Below, in pieces: positions 1 through 9,173 of a stretch of 64,000 bases of DNA. The notes below the pieces were generated by a model. It ran no database searches. It worked only from the letters and a program-made list of their open reading frames with translations, and was not told the origin of the DNA. This DNA comes from CAVVEC01 sp963747105 (GTDB taxonomy: Bacteria > Acidobacteriota > Terriglobia > Terriglobales > Acidobacteriaceae): NCBI GenBank assembly GCA_963747105.1, contig CAVVEC010000010.1:6390-70389 (forward strand), given 5' to 3'. A program made the translations under genes and the position numbers. Position 1 is the stretch's first letter, and each line of letters opens with the position of its first letter.

Positions 1-453
1 CGGACACCGAATAAGCGTCATGGTTCTGCTGCCGCGGCAGGTACCGGTTTGGTCGTAATCGGCGACTGTCGCGGCAGTCGGTTAGGTTTCGATACGGGCC
101 GGCACCAAATACCTGGTGAAGCTAAGGCGTGATTTCATACGCCACAGTGACAGAATACGCCGACTACTCCTCGGACCAGCGCAGCAAGGGCGATCTGTCT
201 GACTTTTTCTTGTTTTGCAACACGTGCGCTAGTCCGTTTATTTCGATCAACCTTGTCAAAAACCCAACCTACTGCAATGACACCCAGGGATCGAAGGGGG
301 ATTGCGGGCAGACTGGGCCCAATCGTGCAACGTAGCTTGCCTCATTAACTATCCCGGCAGCGCAAAGGATACTGACGATGAGTAATTAGAGGGGAGATAG
401 TGCCCGCTCTCACCACAAGCGGGGTAGACCGCAAACGGACACCGCCCCTGGGA
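1..453. other. Left-edge stretch without a recognised gene
   Basis: Only short open frames (at most 68 codons) without family resemblance are present. No tRNA, repeat or clear terminator was recognised. It lies downstream of the stop of the minus-strand repeat protein that ends at 454. Confidence 0.5.
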
Positions 454-1674
454 CTACGGGGTAACCTCAAACACAGTGCTATATGCGACGCCGTAGAGGT
501 TACCCCGCTGGTCGCGAATTACGCCACCGTCAGGCAGTCCCCCATCAGAGCCGTTAAACCTGTGGAGCACGGTGTATGTCCATTTTTGGTTCCTGTGGGG
601 TGACAGCTCGAAGACCACGCCGCAGCCCCCCGTGCAGTGATCGTCGCCACCCAGGGCACCTGTACCATAAAGATGGCCGGCATCATCTGTTGCGAGGGGA
701 CTAACGGGCTCGAAACCACTTTGCGGTTTCGCAAAATCGTAGGGAATTGTCTCTTTCCAACGTCCCTGTCCGGTTAGGGTCAGCTGGAAGAGAACACCGC
801 AGTGGTACCCATCACACTTGTTGCTGCCCCCCTGGAGAGCTGTGCCGTAAAAACCTCCCAGTGCGCCAGGAATTATTCCGTCGACGTACCAGCCCCGCTT
901 GCCGCCATCGTTGCCAAAGCCGTACAAGACCTGCTCCTGCCAGCCCCCGGGAAGGTGCGTCAATTTGAACAACGTTCCGCCACCGTACCTGCCGCCCCGC
1001 TGTCCCGCGCCGTAGAGATCGCCGTCCTTGGTGAGAATCAAGGGGGCGGTTGAAGCCGTCGAATCATACGGCTTGGAGCCGAAATTATAGAGAACGCCTT
1101 CGTTCCAGCCGCCCGAAGCGGGCGTCAGCTCATAGGCGACGCCATAATCGTTACTCCCCCCTCCCCCGGCAGTTCCGTACAGATTCCCGACTTTGTCCAA
1201 GACTAAGCCATCTCCAGGGTCTTCCCCGTACGGGCAGTTGTACTGCGGGCAGAAGTCGTAAAGGACGCTGAACGTCCAGCCGCTGGAACCCGGTGAGAGC
1301 TCAAATACCGTTCCGCGAACGTACACGCCGCCTTCGAGGGTAGTGCCATACAAATGCCCCGCCGCATCAAAGATCAGGTTGCCGTTAGGCGACGAGCCAT
1401 CCTTCCCGTCGAAGCTGTGCAATGTCGTGACCGTCCACTTGCCCTTAGCATCAGGCGTCAATTGGAAGACGGAGCCTTCGCCGTAGTCGCCTCCGCCGCT
1501 GGTCACGCCGTACAAATTGCCCCTAGCATCAAGCGTCAGCCCGGTCCACAGTCCGCCGGGAACGCTCGCCAGCACTTTGAACTTGGGCTTGGCGGAAGCG
1601 CCGGGCACCAGAACCAGCGTCAGCACAACCACCAGAGCGTGGATCAAAGCGAAAAACCATTCTCTCCGTCGCAT
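454..1674 (-). CDS. Secreted TIGR03803-type repeat protein (406 aa)
   Basis: The N-terminus (residues 1-28) is a signal peptide with a hydrophobic run ending in GASA. The rest is a tandem array of about 45-60 residue units carrying the signature G-x-LYGTT-x2-GG-x4-G-VF-x-L, which defines the TIGR03803 (Gloeo/Verruco) repeat, common in Acidobacteria and probably a beta-propeller. Function is unknown; an extracytoplasmic location is inferred from the signal peptide. Extra cysteine pairs within repeats (YNCPYG, KCDGYHCG, CTGGCG) suggest disulfides. It is one of six such proteins in this window and is transcribed alone, with two inverted repeats in its leader. Confidence 0.85.
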   Translation of the reverse strand: MRRREWFFALIHALVVVLTLVLVPGASAKPKFKVLASVPGGLWTGLTLDARGNLYGVTSGGGDYGEGSVFQLTPDAKGKWTVTTLHSFDGKDGSSPNGNLIFDAAGHLYGTTLEGGVYVRGTVFELSPGSSGWTFSVLYDFCPQYNCPYGEDPGDGLVLDKVGNLYGTAGGGGSNDYGVAYELTPASGGWNEGVLYNFGSKPYDSTASTAPLILTKDGDLYGAGQRGGRYGGGTLFKLTHLPGGWQEQVLYGFGNDGGKRGWYVDGIIPGALGGFYGTALQGGSNKCDGYHCGVLFQLTLTGQGRWKETIPYDFAKPQSGFEPVSPLATDDAGHLYGTGALGGDDHCTGGCGVVFELSPHRNQKWTYTVLHRFNGSDGGLPDGGVIRDQRGNLYGVAYSTVFEVTP

Positions 1675-1698
1675 GGGAGACCACCTTGTTCGAGGAGA

Positions 1699-1755
1699 CT
1701 CGCATAGGAGATGCGAGCGGGAGCGTCCTCAATCAGGACTCAGTATATCACTGAG
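1699..1755 (-). promoter_or_regulatory. Two inverted repeats in the leader of the 454-1674 gene
   Basis: CTCGCAT-AGGAG-ATGCGAG (1699-1717) and CTCAGT-ATATC-ACTGAG (1739-1755) are perfect dyads 25-80 bp upstream of the minus-strand start at 1674. They could be an RNA hairpin and an operator. The role is inference from position and symmetry only. Confidence 0.4.
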
Positions 1756-1877
1756 GCTCCGAGTGTTAGGAGCCCCACCTCCGGGGGCTGGCCCAGGTTT
1801 TTCTGGTTTTCTTACCGAGGGTGACCTGCCGATGGGTCTCCGGTTTTGGAGATTCAGGGGGCCGGGATTTACTGGTT

Positions 1878-2969
1878 CTACTGCCTGGGCGTAATCTCGG
1901 TTCCAAACGAATACTCATTCAGCGGGCCGAAACGCTTCTTCTCCGCGTACAGGCGCCAGCGCCGCCATACGATGCGCAGGCTGGCCATCACCGGGATGGA
2001 AAGATACACGCCCAACACTCCAGCAATTTCTCCGCCGGCGAGTACGCCAAAGATCGCCGCCAGCGGATGCAGTTCCATACTCTTTCCCATGATGCGAGGC
2101 GAGACCACATAATCCTGAATCATCCGCCAGGCAGCGAGAAAAATCAGCAGCACCAGCCAGTGTGGATAACTCATCAGCAGCGCGACCCCGAGAATTACCA
2201 CCGCCGCCACCAGCGGTCCGACCACCGGAATGAATTCCATGATTCCGCCCGCCGTTCCCAGCACCAGGGCATAGGGGACTCGCATGGCCGACATAAATGC
2301 GATGTAAACCACCAGCGAAAACGCAGCCAGGGTGAGTTGCGCGCGGATGAATTGTGCCAGCATCTGATTCAGGTCGCCCAGCACGCCTTCCAGCAACTCG
2401 CGCTGCGGCCGGGCATGCACAAAGGAAAGCAAAACTTCGGTGAAGCCCCGTCCATCTTTCAGAAAAAATATCGCCAGGATAGGCACCACGATCAGCAGCC
2501 AGGCTTGCTGCGCCACCTCCGCCACACGGATCCCGACTCTTTGTGCGATGTCCGCAAGCTCGCCCTTCTGATTTATCAGAAAATCCTTCAAATGCTGAAT
2601 GGTGAAGCTGCTCCAGCCGTGCTGCTGGCCGAGCTGTTCGGCAATCTGTCCGGATCCGACGTTCTCCAGCAGCTTGGGCAGCGACTCGCTCAAGCGTTGT
2701 GCCTGGCGCCCAACCTGCGGTCCCACGAAGAAGAAAAACGTAATCAGAAGAATGATGAGCAGCAAATAGATGGCAGCTACGGCACGTCCCCGCCCGCGAA
2801 CCCATTTCTCCACCCGCGACACCGCGGGATCCACCAGATAGGCGAAAAAGATAGCGAAGAGAAATGCGATCAGCGAGCGTCGTGCGACGTACAGAAAGCC
2901 CAATCCCAGAGCGAACAGCAGCACCGTGAAAAGAACGCGCGTTGTGCGTGTGTCAATCAAGGACAACAT
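1878..2969 (-). CDS. AI-2E family (PerM-type) membrane permease (363 aa)
   Basis: Multi-pass inner-membrane protein with the layout of the AI-2E/PerM family (Pfam AI-2E_transport): two or three N-terminal helices (about residues 10-80, including the FAYLVDPAVSRVEKW segment), a central extramembrane stretch, then a helical block with the family's conserved G-x-MEFIPVVGP around residues 240-255 and a C-terminal P-R-x-MGKSMELHP-hydrophobic segment. Members export small molecules or act in ion antiport; the substrate cannot be told from sequence. Length is typical. It starts 4 bp after the stop of the secreted-protein gene at 2974, so it is the last gene of a minus-strand operon. Confidence 0.9.
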   Translation of the reverse strand: MLSLIDTRTTRVLFTVLLFALGLGFLYVARRSLIAFLFAIFFAYLVDPAVSRVEKWVRGRGRAVAAIYLLLIILLITFFFFVGPQVGRQAQRLSESLPKLLENVGSGQIAEQLGQQHGWSSFTIQHLKDFLINQKGELADIAQRVGIRVAEVAQQAWLLIVVPILAIFFLKDGRGFTEVLLSFVHARPQRELLEGVLGDLNQMLAQFIRAQLTLAAFSLVVYIAFMSAMRVPYALVLGTAGGIMEFIPVVGPLVAAVVILGVALLMSYPHWLVLLIFLAAWRMIQDYVVSPRIMGKSMELHPLAAIFGVLAGGEIAGVLGVYLSIPVMASLRIVWRRWRLYAEKKRFGPLNEYSFGTEITPRQ

Positions 2970-2973
2970 GCAA

Positions 2974-3756
2974 CTAGTCCCGCACCACTTCGGTGTTGTC
3001 GCCTGGGATCAAGATCCGCTGCAGCTTAAACTGGTCGTCCAGCCAAAGCGTCCAGTCGCCCGAGTCACTCTTCAGATCCAGCCGGTTGAGCTGGCGTTCC
3101 GCTCCGTGAATCGAAACTTTTTCGCGCCCGGCAAACTCCACACTGACCGGCATCGAGGCTCGCGCATGCGGGTTCAATGTGCCGAATTGCGCGCGCTCTT
3201 TAAGCGGGCATTTCAGCTCGCCCTTTTCTTGCTTGCAACTCGTGGCCAGGAATTTCCAGGCCAGAACCTCGCGCTGAATGAAAAAGTAATCGTCCAGGAT
3301 GCTGGTGGAAGCCGGCAAGAGAAACGGTTGTTCGTGCTGTTTCTCTTGGGGACTGTTGGAGAAGCGCTCGGTCAGAAAGCTTTCATTGGGTACGACTACG
3401 GCTTGCGATTGTCCCGGGCTGATTTCCTTCCATTCGTACTTCTTCAACTCTCCGGCATTATTCAGCTCCAGCTCGGAGGACTGCGCCGCTTTATCCGTTC
3501 CCGCCTCGGACTTGAACTCGGAAGTAATCGAACTTCCGCTGCCAGCCTGCTGGATGGAGAAGGTCTCGGTAGCGATTCGACGTCCATTCATGAATACGCC
3601 GAACGATCCGGAGTCCACCATTTGGTCAGAGGGACCCTTGGCCGAGGCTGCCGCCGGCATCAGAAGCAGGCACAACGCTGCCGGCACCAACCAGGACCCT
3701 CTCTTGATTGCTTTATCTTCTAAGATTCGTGCTGTCACCGGCCTCCCAGACTGCAT
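2974..3756 (-). CDS. Secreted protein of unknown function (260 aa)
   Basis: A hydrophobic stretch about residues 20-40 (ending AAASAKG) is a signal peptide, so the mature protein is periplasmic or secreted. The mature part is beta-rich (SFGVFMNGRRIATETFSI near the start, DWTLWLDDQFKLQRILIPG at the end), resembling periplasmic DUF6134/DUF3108-like proteins, but I cannot assign a family firmly. The start overlaps the end of aroK by 22 bp, suggesting translational coupling. Confidence 0.7.
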   Translation of the reverse strand: MQSGRPVTARILEDKAIKRGSWLVPAALCLLLMPAAASAKGPSDQMVDSGSFGVFMNGRRIATETFSIQQAGSGSSITSEFKSEAGTDKAAQSSELELNNAGELKKYEWKEISPGQSQAVVVPNESFLTERFSNSPQEKQHEQPFLLPASTSILDDYFFIQREVLAWKFLATSCKQEKGELKCPLKERAQFGTLNPHARASMPVSVEFAGREKVSIHGAERQLNRLDLKSDSGDWTLWLDDQFKLQRILIPGDNTEVVRD

Positions 3757-4310
3757 GCCACCTCCGCCGCAACCGCGTCTACGTCTTTGCCCTTGGTCTC
3801 GATGCGCAGCTTAGCCTTCATATAAGACGCTCGCCGCTTCTCATAAAGTTCGCGAAACTGTTTGACATTCTGACGCAATGGACGCGCCCGCTGCTCCAGT
3901 TCACAGCGCCGGAACAACTCTTCCACCGGCGCGTCCAGGAAAACCGCATGCAGTCCTGCCGCTTCGATCAGCGCCGCGTTCTCCGCCTGCACAAAAGCTC
4001 CGCCTCCCAAAGCCACCACTCGCGGTGACCGCCCCAACTCGCCCAGCACCTCGCGCAATGCCGCGCTTTCCGCGCGCCGGAATTCCGTCTCTCCGGAATC
4101 CCGAAAAATTTCCTCGATGGGTCGCCCCTCGCGCGTCACAATTCGGTCATCCAGATCTTCAAAGGGCCAACCCAGGCGCCGGTTCAAAGCCCGGCCGACG
4201 CTGGTCTTCCCGGCGCCCATGAAGCCCACGAGAAATATCGCCCGGACCTGCGCCACGCCTTTGCGCGCAGCCAGATGGACCACGCGGCGCGAACCGGCTC
4301 TGGTTCTCAT
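3735..4310 (-). CDS. aroK: Shikimate kinase
   Basis: Phosphorylates shikimate with ATP in the chorismate pathway (cytoplasm). Walker A GFMGAGKTS is at residues 29-37 of the 191-aa product, followed by the shikimate-binding DLDDRI, FRDSGETEFRRAE, and the GGGAF loop; the lid arginine lies in ARPL. All are hallmarks of AroK. I chose the internal ATG at 4310 because the frame further upstream (to 4442) overlaps the repaired end of the DUF4097 gene and has no kinase homology; a nearer GTG in front of the core is also possible. The gene is followed with overlap by the secreted-protein gene. Confidence 0.88.
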   Translation of the reverse strand: MRTRAGSRRVVHLAARKGVAQVRAIFLVGFMGAGKTSVGRALNRRLGWPFEDLDDRIVTREGRPIEEIFRDSGETEFRRAESAALREVLGELGRSPRVVALGGGAFVQAENAALIEAAGLHAVFLDAPVEELFRRCELEQRARPLRQNVKQFRELYEKRRASYMKAKLRIETKGKDVDAVAAEVACSLGGR

Positions 4311-4356
4311 GGATATCAATTGCCGGGCGCGCCTTAAGCCTGCCCGGTCAGATTGT

Positions 4357-5206
4357 TCAGCGTTTCTTGAGGTGGATTTTACCACTGAAGGAGAGCAGCT
4401 TAACCGAAGAAGCGGCCTTGCCCATCGTACCTGCAAAGGCACTCCCGGCTCCGGTTATGAAAGAATAGCGTTCGGGTTGCAATAGGAAGTCGTTCTCCAC
4501 CTTTCCCTGAATCGGAGTGAGCCACCACCTCAATCGAAGCGTAAGCAGGAGCCGTCGCGTCGATGTCGCCGGTATGACTGGTCAGCGAATATAGCCCGCC
4601 TCCGCTAAAATCGCCGTCGTAACTGATTTTGCCGCTACCAGAGTTCACTTGAACCAGTGGTCCATTCACGGCATTGAGCGCAATATCGCCACTCACCGAA
4701 GTGATCTCCACGTGTCCATCGTTGACATTGGTAAGGGTTACGGGCCCGTTCAGGGTCTTGACGTGAACATGCCCCTCGCTCAAGTCGCGCGCATCAACTG
4801 TGGCGGTGTTGCCCTCCAGAAGCACGTCTCCCCGGAGTTTTTCGGCATGCAGAGGACCGGTTGCCGAATGCAAGGTCACGCTGGCATTGGCCGGAACCAG
4901 GACTTCATAGTCCACCCGTCCGCTTTCGGCATCTGCCCCCGGAAGCAAATGAGAAGACACCGAAACCCGATTCCCATTCTGACTCTCGTCAACTTCAACC
5001 TTGTCGGAATGAAGGATTGCGGTGATCACTACCTGTTTGCCGCCGACAGGCTTCACTGAGATCGGCCCGTACTGATTGATTATGGAAACGCTGGCCCGGC
5101 GACGGACCTTGAAATGAAATTCCTTGCGAGTCTCGCCGGCGGCAACGACTGCCCCGACCAGGATCATCACCAGAACGAATCTTGCGGCGCACTGCCTGCG
5201 ATACAT
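4357..5206 (-). CDS. DUF4097-type secreted beta-helix protein, one frameshift near the end
   Basis: Signal peptide at residues 1-24, then a repetitive beta-strand protein (T-x-NGPVTLTNVNDGHVEITSVSGDI type units) as in DUF4097/adhesin-like proteins, often encoded beside sigma/anti-sigma pairs in Acidobacteria. The open frame stops at 4400 with an unrelated tail. Removing one A from GGGAAAGG near 4532 restores a natural ending (SGKVENDFLLQPERYSF ... GKIHLKK) that stops at 4357-4359, so the real product is about 283 aa. It lies 57 bp behind the anti-sigma gene and probably belongs to the same operon. Confidence 0.75.
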
Positions 5207-5262
5207 AATCCCATCTCCCCCAACGTCGGCGGCTTGATCCCCGCCAACCCCGACCCTACTTA

Positions 5263-5877
5263 TTATTGCAGAGAACGGTCCAAAGCCATCTCATAAACCA
5301 TGGACCGTTGCTCATAGGCGCTCATCAGGTACTCTTGTGCTATTTCATCGTTCGGGTTGCTCTTCGCTGATTGCTCGGCATCCCGCACGTATGCATCCAC
5401 GCTTCTTAGATCGGCCTCAATCGCGGAACGCATGGCCGGGGTTCGCTGCGCCACCAGCCTGAGTAGTTGCGCTTCGTCATTGGCAAGGGCCGCCGCCGGG
5501 GATTGGAACACGGGCTGCTGCTCCGCGAACTGCGGCGGACGCCCTCCGCGCTCGTGCAGCAGCACTCCAAAGGCGACTAGAAACGCGGCCACCAGCGGGA
5601 TCAGCCACCCCAGCTTCGGGCGGACTGAGACTGGAGTGGAACGTGCAGGCTGCGATTCGCGGATCAATCCCTCCAGCCGCAGCCCGATTTCGATGGAATT
5701 CCACACCCGGGCGTTCGGCTCCTCGCATGCCTGCAGAAGCCTCGCCTGTTGTGCAACCGCGTTCAGATCCGCTACCAGGTCCGAACATGCAGCGCAGGAT
5801 TTCAAGTGCGCTTCCTGCTCGATCGTGTAACCGCCCTCAAGCTCTGGCAGGACCCGTTCAAACTCTTTACAGGTCAT
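5263..5877 (-). CDS. Anti-sigma factor, zf-HC2 type (204 aa)
   Basis: The N-terminal 45 residues carry the zinc-binding anti-sigma pattern H-x3-C-x2-C (AHLKSCAACSDLV), as in the ZAS/zf-HC2 family that sequesters ECF sigma factors. One transmembrane helix follows at about residues 90-112 (LIPLVAAFLVAFGVLL), then a periplasmic helical tail. The ATG lies 1 bp after the sigma factor stop, so the pair is co-translated. Inferred role: membrane-bound inhibitor of the sigma factor encoded just upstream. Confidence 0.88.
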   Translation of the reverse strand: MTCKEFERVLPELEGGYTIEQEAHLKSCAACSDLVADLNAVAQQARLLQACEEPNARVWNSIEIGLRLEGLIRESQPARSTPVSVRPKLGWLIPLVAAFLVAFGVLLHERGGRPPQFAEQQPVFQSPAAALANDEAQLLRLVAQRTPAMRSAIEADLRSVDAYVRDAEQSAKSNPNDEIAQEYLMSAYEQRSMVYEMALDRSLQ

Positions 5878-5878
5878 A

Positions 5879-6517
5879 CTACCTCTCTCCCCGATTCCTC
5901 TCTCTGGAACTTCTTACGGCCTTGGCGGCTTTTTCAGCTCTGCTCGTTTTGAGAAGCTCCCGCAACTTCATTCGTGCCTTGTGTAATTGGGACTTGCTGT
6001 TGCCGATGGAACAACCCACCATGTCGGCAATCTCGTTGTGTTCGTAACCCTCCACGTCGTGCAGCACGAAAATCGTACGATATCCCGGCGGCAGAGCTGC
6101 AATCGACTCCTGCAATTGCAAACGGTCGATCGACCCCGTCAGTCGGGCGTCTTCGGCTCCCGGCTCCTTCTTCGGTGCCTCCTCTTCGCTCTCCATGGTT
6201 TCTTCGAGTGGAACCAGCGGAAGACCCTTCTTGCGCAACTGCATCAGGACGACGTTCACCGCCATGCGGTGCAGCCAGGTGGAAAATGCCGATTCGCCGC
6301 GAAAGGTCCCAATCTTGCGGAACAACTGCAGGAAGGCTTCCTGCGTCAGGTCTTCGGCCGCCGCCGTATTGGCCGTCATGCGAAGGCATAGGGAATACAC
6401 ACGCCGTTTGTGCAGGTGGTACAGCGCCTCGAAGGCCTCTGCATCCCCCTGCTTGGCTCGCTCGATGGCCTCTGCTTCAGAAAGCCTGTCGCCCTGCAGT
6501 TTTCTCGCGTCCGTCAA
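5879..6517 (-). CDS. ECF RNA polymerase sigma factor (212 aa)
   Basis: Sigma-70 region 2 spans about residues 25-95 (AAEDLTQEAFLQLFRKI, FSTWLHRMAVNVVL) and region 4 about 140-195 (LPPGYRTIFVLHDVEGYEHNEIADMVGCSIGNSKSQLHKAR). These are the RpoE-like ECF signatures. It directs RNA polymerase to a stress or envelope regulon, which probably includes its own operon. The start codon is TTG at 6517; no in-frame ATG precedes the conserved region. It heads the operon sigma, anti-sigma, DUF4097 protein. Confidence 0.93.
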   Translation of the reverse strand: MTDARKLQGDRLSEAEAIERAKQGDAEAFEALYHLHKRRVYSLCLRMTANTAAAEDLTQEAFLQLFRKIGTFRGESAFSTWLHRMAVNVVLMQLRKKGLPLVPLEETMESEEEAPKKEPGAEDARLTGSIDRLQLQESIAALPPGYRTIFVLHDVEGYEHNEIADMVGCSIGNSKSQLHKARMKLRELLKTSRAEKAAKAVRSSRERNRGER

Positions 6518-6835
6518 GTCGCCTTTTCCGGCCGCACTCAGTCTGATGCGGCGTAAGTGCCCTTTCGTTGTACTGCTTGCGGGTATTTGGAGCAGCTCTG
6601 GCGCGGCCTAAGAAGTTGCATCTGCTGCGGTTTTATCGGACTTCATATACCCTGGTGACTTTGGTGACCGTATCCGCTGTATCGCCCCGCACTACCAACC
6701 GATCCTCACCCCCGCCTCGCCTTGTTCTTATAGATTACAGCCGTCCAGCCGAAGACCCAGAGAAAGTACCTCCGGGCCGGAACCACACGGAACAGTTGCC
6801 TCCGGACTGTCCGGCTCGACCCAAACTGGGCGAGG
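6518..6835. other. Intergenic stretch upstream of the sigma factor
   Basis: It lies between the sigma factor start (minus) and the MFS gene stop (minus). It should contain the sigma operon promoter, but I could not single out convincing boxes. No coding sequence was recognised. Confidence 0.4.
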
Positions 6836-8137
6836 TTAGCCTTTTCTTTCCTTTGCCGCCGCCGAAGCCGTAGTAATGGTTTCTAACCCATGACCATGGG
6901 GTCCAGTTTCCCTCTCGTGCAGCAGGAAGGCGAAAAACACCCCCAGGAAGCCCAAAATCGAGAAAATCCACATTCCTAGATGGTACCCGCCAGGATTTTG
7001 GGCGCTGGCATGGCCGAAGTCGTTGGCCCAGCCGATCAGCAGATTGAAGCCAAACAGCCCGATGTTCTGAATCATCGTCATCAATCCGTAAGCCGTTCCC
7101 AGCTTTGCCTGATCAACGATATAGGCGACCGAAGGCCACATCACCGCCGGAATCAGCGAGAACGCTACCCCCATCATCGCCATCGGAACGTACAGGTTGA
7201 CGCGCGTGTAGGCCATCATCAGGTAGACCGGAATCAGCAGCAGGGAACCGAGCATCATCAGCAGCGCCCGCTTGCCTATACGGTCCACCAGGAGGCCGAA
7301 CAGTGGGGTGACAACCATGGCGAACAGCCGTCAGCATGCTGGACAGGAATCCACCAAACTCGCGCGACGTGCCATGGGCTTCGATGAAAAACTTTACGGC
7401 GAACGTCTGGAAGGGGAAGATCGCCGAGTAGAACGTGATGCAGAGGGCGACAATAAACCAGTAACTCACCCCGAACTTGAATAGGTCGCCAAAGACAACT
7501 TTGTCGGTGGAGGCTTCGCCGAGGTGGTAGGTATTCTCGGCGTGCACTTCCATGGCCCAGTAGATAGCGGCCCCCGCAATACACAAGGAAGAGATCGCCA
7601 GGGAAATCAAGAACGGCCAGCGCCAGTTTGCGTAGGCCCATGCGCGCCCAGGTGGGGGAGTTCAGCGCGGTAAACGAACCCAGCCGGGAAATCGTAAGGT
7701 TGATGCCGAAAGCAAAGCTCAGTTCCTTGCCCCGGAACCACCGGGCCAGAGCCGCTGTTACCGCAACAATCAGCGACTCCGCCCCCATGCCGAAAATCAG
7801 GCGCCCAGTCGCCATGAGCCACAGATGTCCGGTTAACGCCGTGATTGCCGGCCCGATGAAGCAGAGGACGCCAAAAATCATCAAGCGATTTTCTCAGCCC
7901 AATCCGATCAATGATGATCCCGCCGATCACCACTGTGAAGATGTTCGGGAAACTGTAGATCGCCTGCAGCAGGCCGATATTGGAATCGGAGAAGCCCAAC
8001 TGCTGCTTGAGCACATCCGCCAGGGGGCTAAGCGCGTCATACACGTAGTAATTCCCGAACATCGCAATGCTCAAGAAAATAAGCACCATCCAGCGATAAA
8101 TTCGGGAAGGCTCAGGTCGCACAGGTTCGGCCATCAA
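6836..8137 (-). CDS. MFS transporter, broken by three frameshifts
   Basis: Four overlapping frame pieces join into one 12-helix major facilitator superfamily protein of about 430 aa. The N-terminal piece has IGLLQAIYSFPNIFTVVIGG and DRIGLRKS (the MFS loop 2-3 motif); the next has GRLIFGMGAESLIVA; the C-terminal piece has LLVDRIGKRALLM, the second copy of the loop motif. Extra bases at about 7886 (CTTGATG for CTGATG), 7617 (CTGGCGC for CTGCGC) and 7319 (GGCTGTTC for GGCGTTC) explain the breaks. The substrate is unknown. The ATG at 8137 fits the predicted first helix. Confidence 0.8.
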
Positions 8138-8652
8138 CGCTCCTTACTTGTCCAGATAGGTTTCCATTTGACGGCATGCAAAGCCAAGAAGATACCAGAT
8201 GAGAGCCGAGTTAGCACGGAGGATTCGCGGGCGGTGGGAACAATCTGCGACTGGCCGGGTTCGCAGCTTCGCTTTTAGAAAATTCTGATCAAACTCGATG
8301 TAGGCGCGGGCCTCCCGCCCGTGCGGGTGGCAAGGCACGAATTTTCCTTCCAGCAGCCAGGGGAGGGCTTTGGTCTGGGGGAAGTTCCTTTGACGCTAAT
8401 CCTGACACGAGAAGACACGTGTTTTTCACACCAACCGCTTTTGTTACGAATTCCGAACAGGACTAAGTTCCACTTTGGGAACGTAAGGGCCGAATCATGC
8501 TGGCAGCACGTCGGCCGTCGAACTTGACCCACCCCAGCTTGGCGCTTTTCCTCGACCGCCCCTGCCGTGGTAAAGTGTTGCAACCCGCCACTGGTGGGGG
8601 CGCGGGGAGCCCCGAAACCAAGCACCAGCAGCCGATTCAAGGGAGCCATGTT
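8138..8652. other. Intergenic stretch with a 19-bp repeated motif
   Basis: Divergent region between the MFS gene (minus) and the CBS protein (plus). It holds a GC hairpin (GCGGGCCTCCCGCCCG, about 8308-8324) and one copy of the TTGTTACGAATTCCGAACA motif (8441-8459). Short open frames here show no family resemblance. Confidence 0.5.
8441..8459 (+). promoter_or_regulatory. 19-mer TTGTTACGAATTCCGAACA, copy 1
   Basis: The exact 19-mer recurs in reverse orientation at 41863-41881, and with two changes at 51671-51689. All three copies lie upstream of genes, reading in the same direction as the gene downstream (here the CBS protein, about 190 bp away). A binding site is inferred. Confidence 0.45.
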
Positions 8653-9063
8653 ATGGCGCTGATCTACGATCTTGTGAAGGACCGCCGGGTTTATTCCATT
8701 GACGCCGACCGCACCGTGCTGGAGGCCGCCCGTTTCATGATGGAGCACAGTATCGGCGCACTGCCGGTTTTGCGCGACGGAGAACTGGTCGGGATCTTCT
8801 CGGAGCGCGATGTGATGAACCGCGTGGTGGCCATCGGACGCATGCCGGGAACCACCAAAGTCTCCGAGGTCATGACGGCCAATCCCAGATCGGTGAACGT
8901 GGGGGAGACGGTCGAGAACGGCCTTTTCCTGATGCGCGAGTTCGGATTCCGCCATTTGCCGATTACGGACGGCAAACAGATCAAAGGCCTGGTATCTTTG
9001 CGCGATCTTCTGCTGCGCTACGTTGCCCAGAAGGAAGCGGAGAGCCGCCGCGCGGCCAGTTGA
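8653..9063 (+). CDS. CBS-domain pair protein (136 aa)
   Basis: Two CBS domains fill the protein: about residues 10-60 (TVLEAARFMMEHSIGALPVL, GELVGIFSERDVMNRVV) and 75-130 (VSEVMTANPRSVNV, FGFRHLPIT, KGLVSLRDLL). CBS pairs bind adenosyl ligands and usually regulate a partner; none is fused here, so the target is unknown. The start is the ATG at 8653, which begins the first CBS strand; an ATG 5 bp earlier is out of frame. It is monocistronic. Confidence 0.92.
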   Translation: MALIYDLVKDRRVYSIDADRTVLEAARFMMEHSIGALPVLRDGELVGIFSERDVMNRVVAIGRMPGTTKVSEVMTANPRSVNVGETVENGLFLMREFGFRHLPITDGKQIKGLVSLRDLLLRYVAQKEAESRRAAS

Positions 9064-9173
9064 ACCTGCCAGAATCCCTATCCTGGCAAAAAGCGGGGTC
9101 AGTTCCCAGGGCCGGATGTCCGTCTCAGCGAAGTTGTGCGCTTTACTGCTGCTGCGCTCTCTTGCCATCGTGC

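Noticed and set aside
1821..3029. 402-codon plus-strand open frame opposite the AI-2E permease
   Set aside because: His/Gln/Arg-rich shadow; the minus strand encodes a recognisable membrane family.
8144..8338. 64-codon minus-strand open frame
   Set aside because: No ribosome site, no recognisable family, overlaps a GC-hairpin repeat.
8275..9168. 297-codon minus-strand open frame opposite the CBS protein
   Set aside because: It is the antisense shadow of a gene with two clear CBS domains and has no family resemblance.
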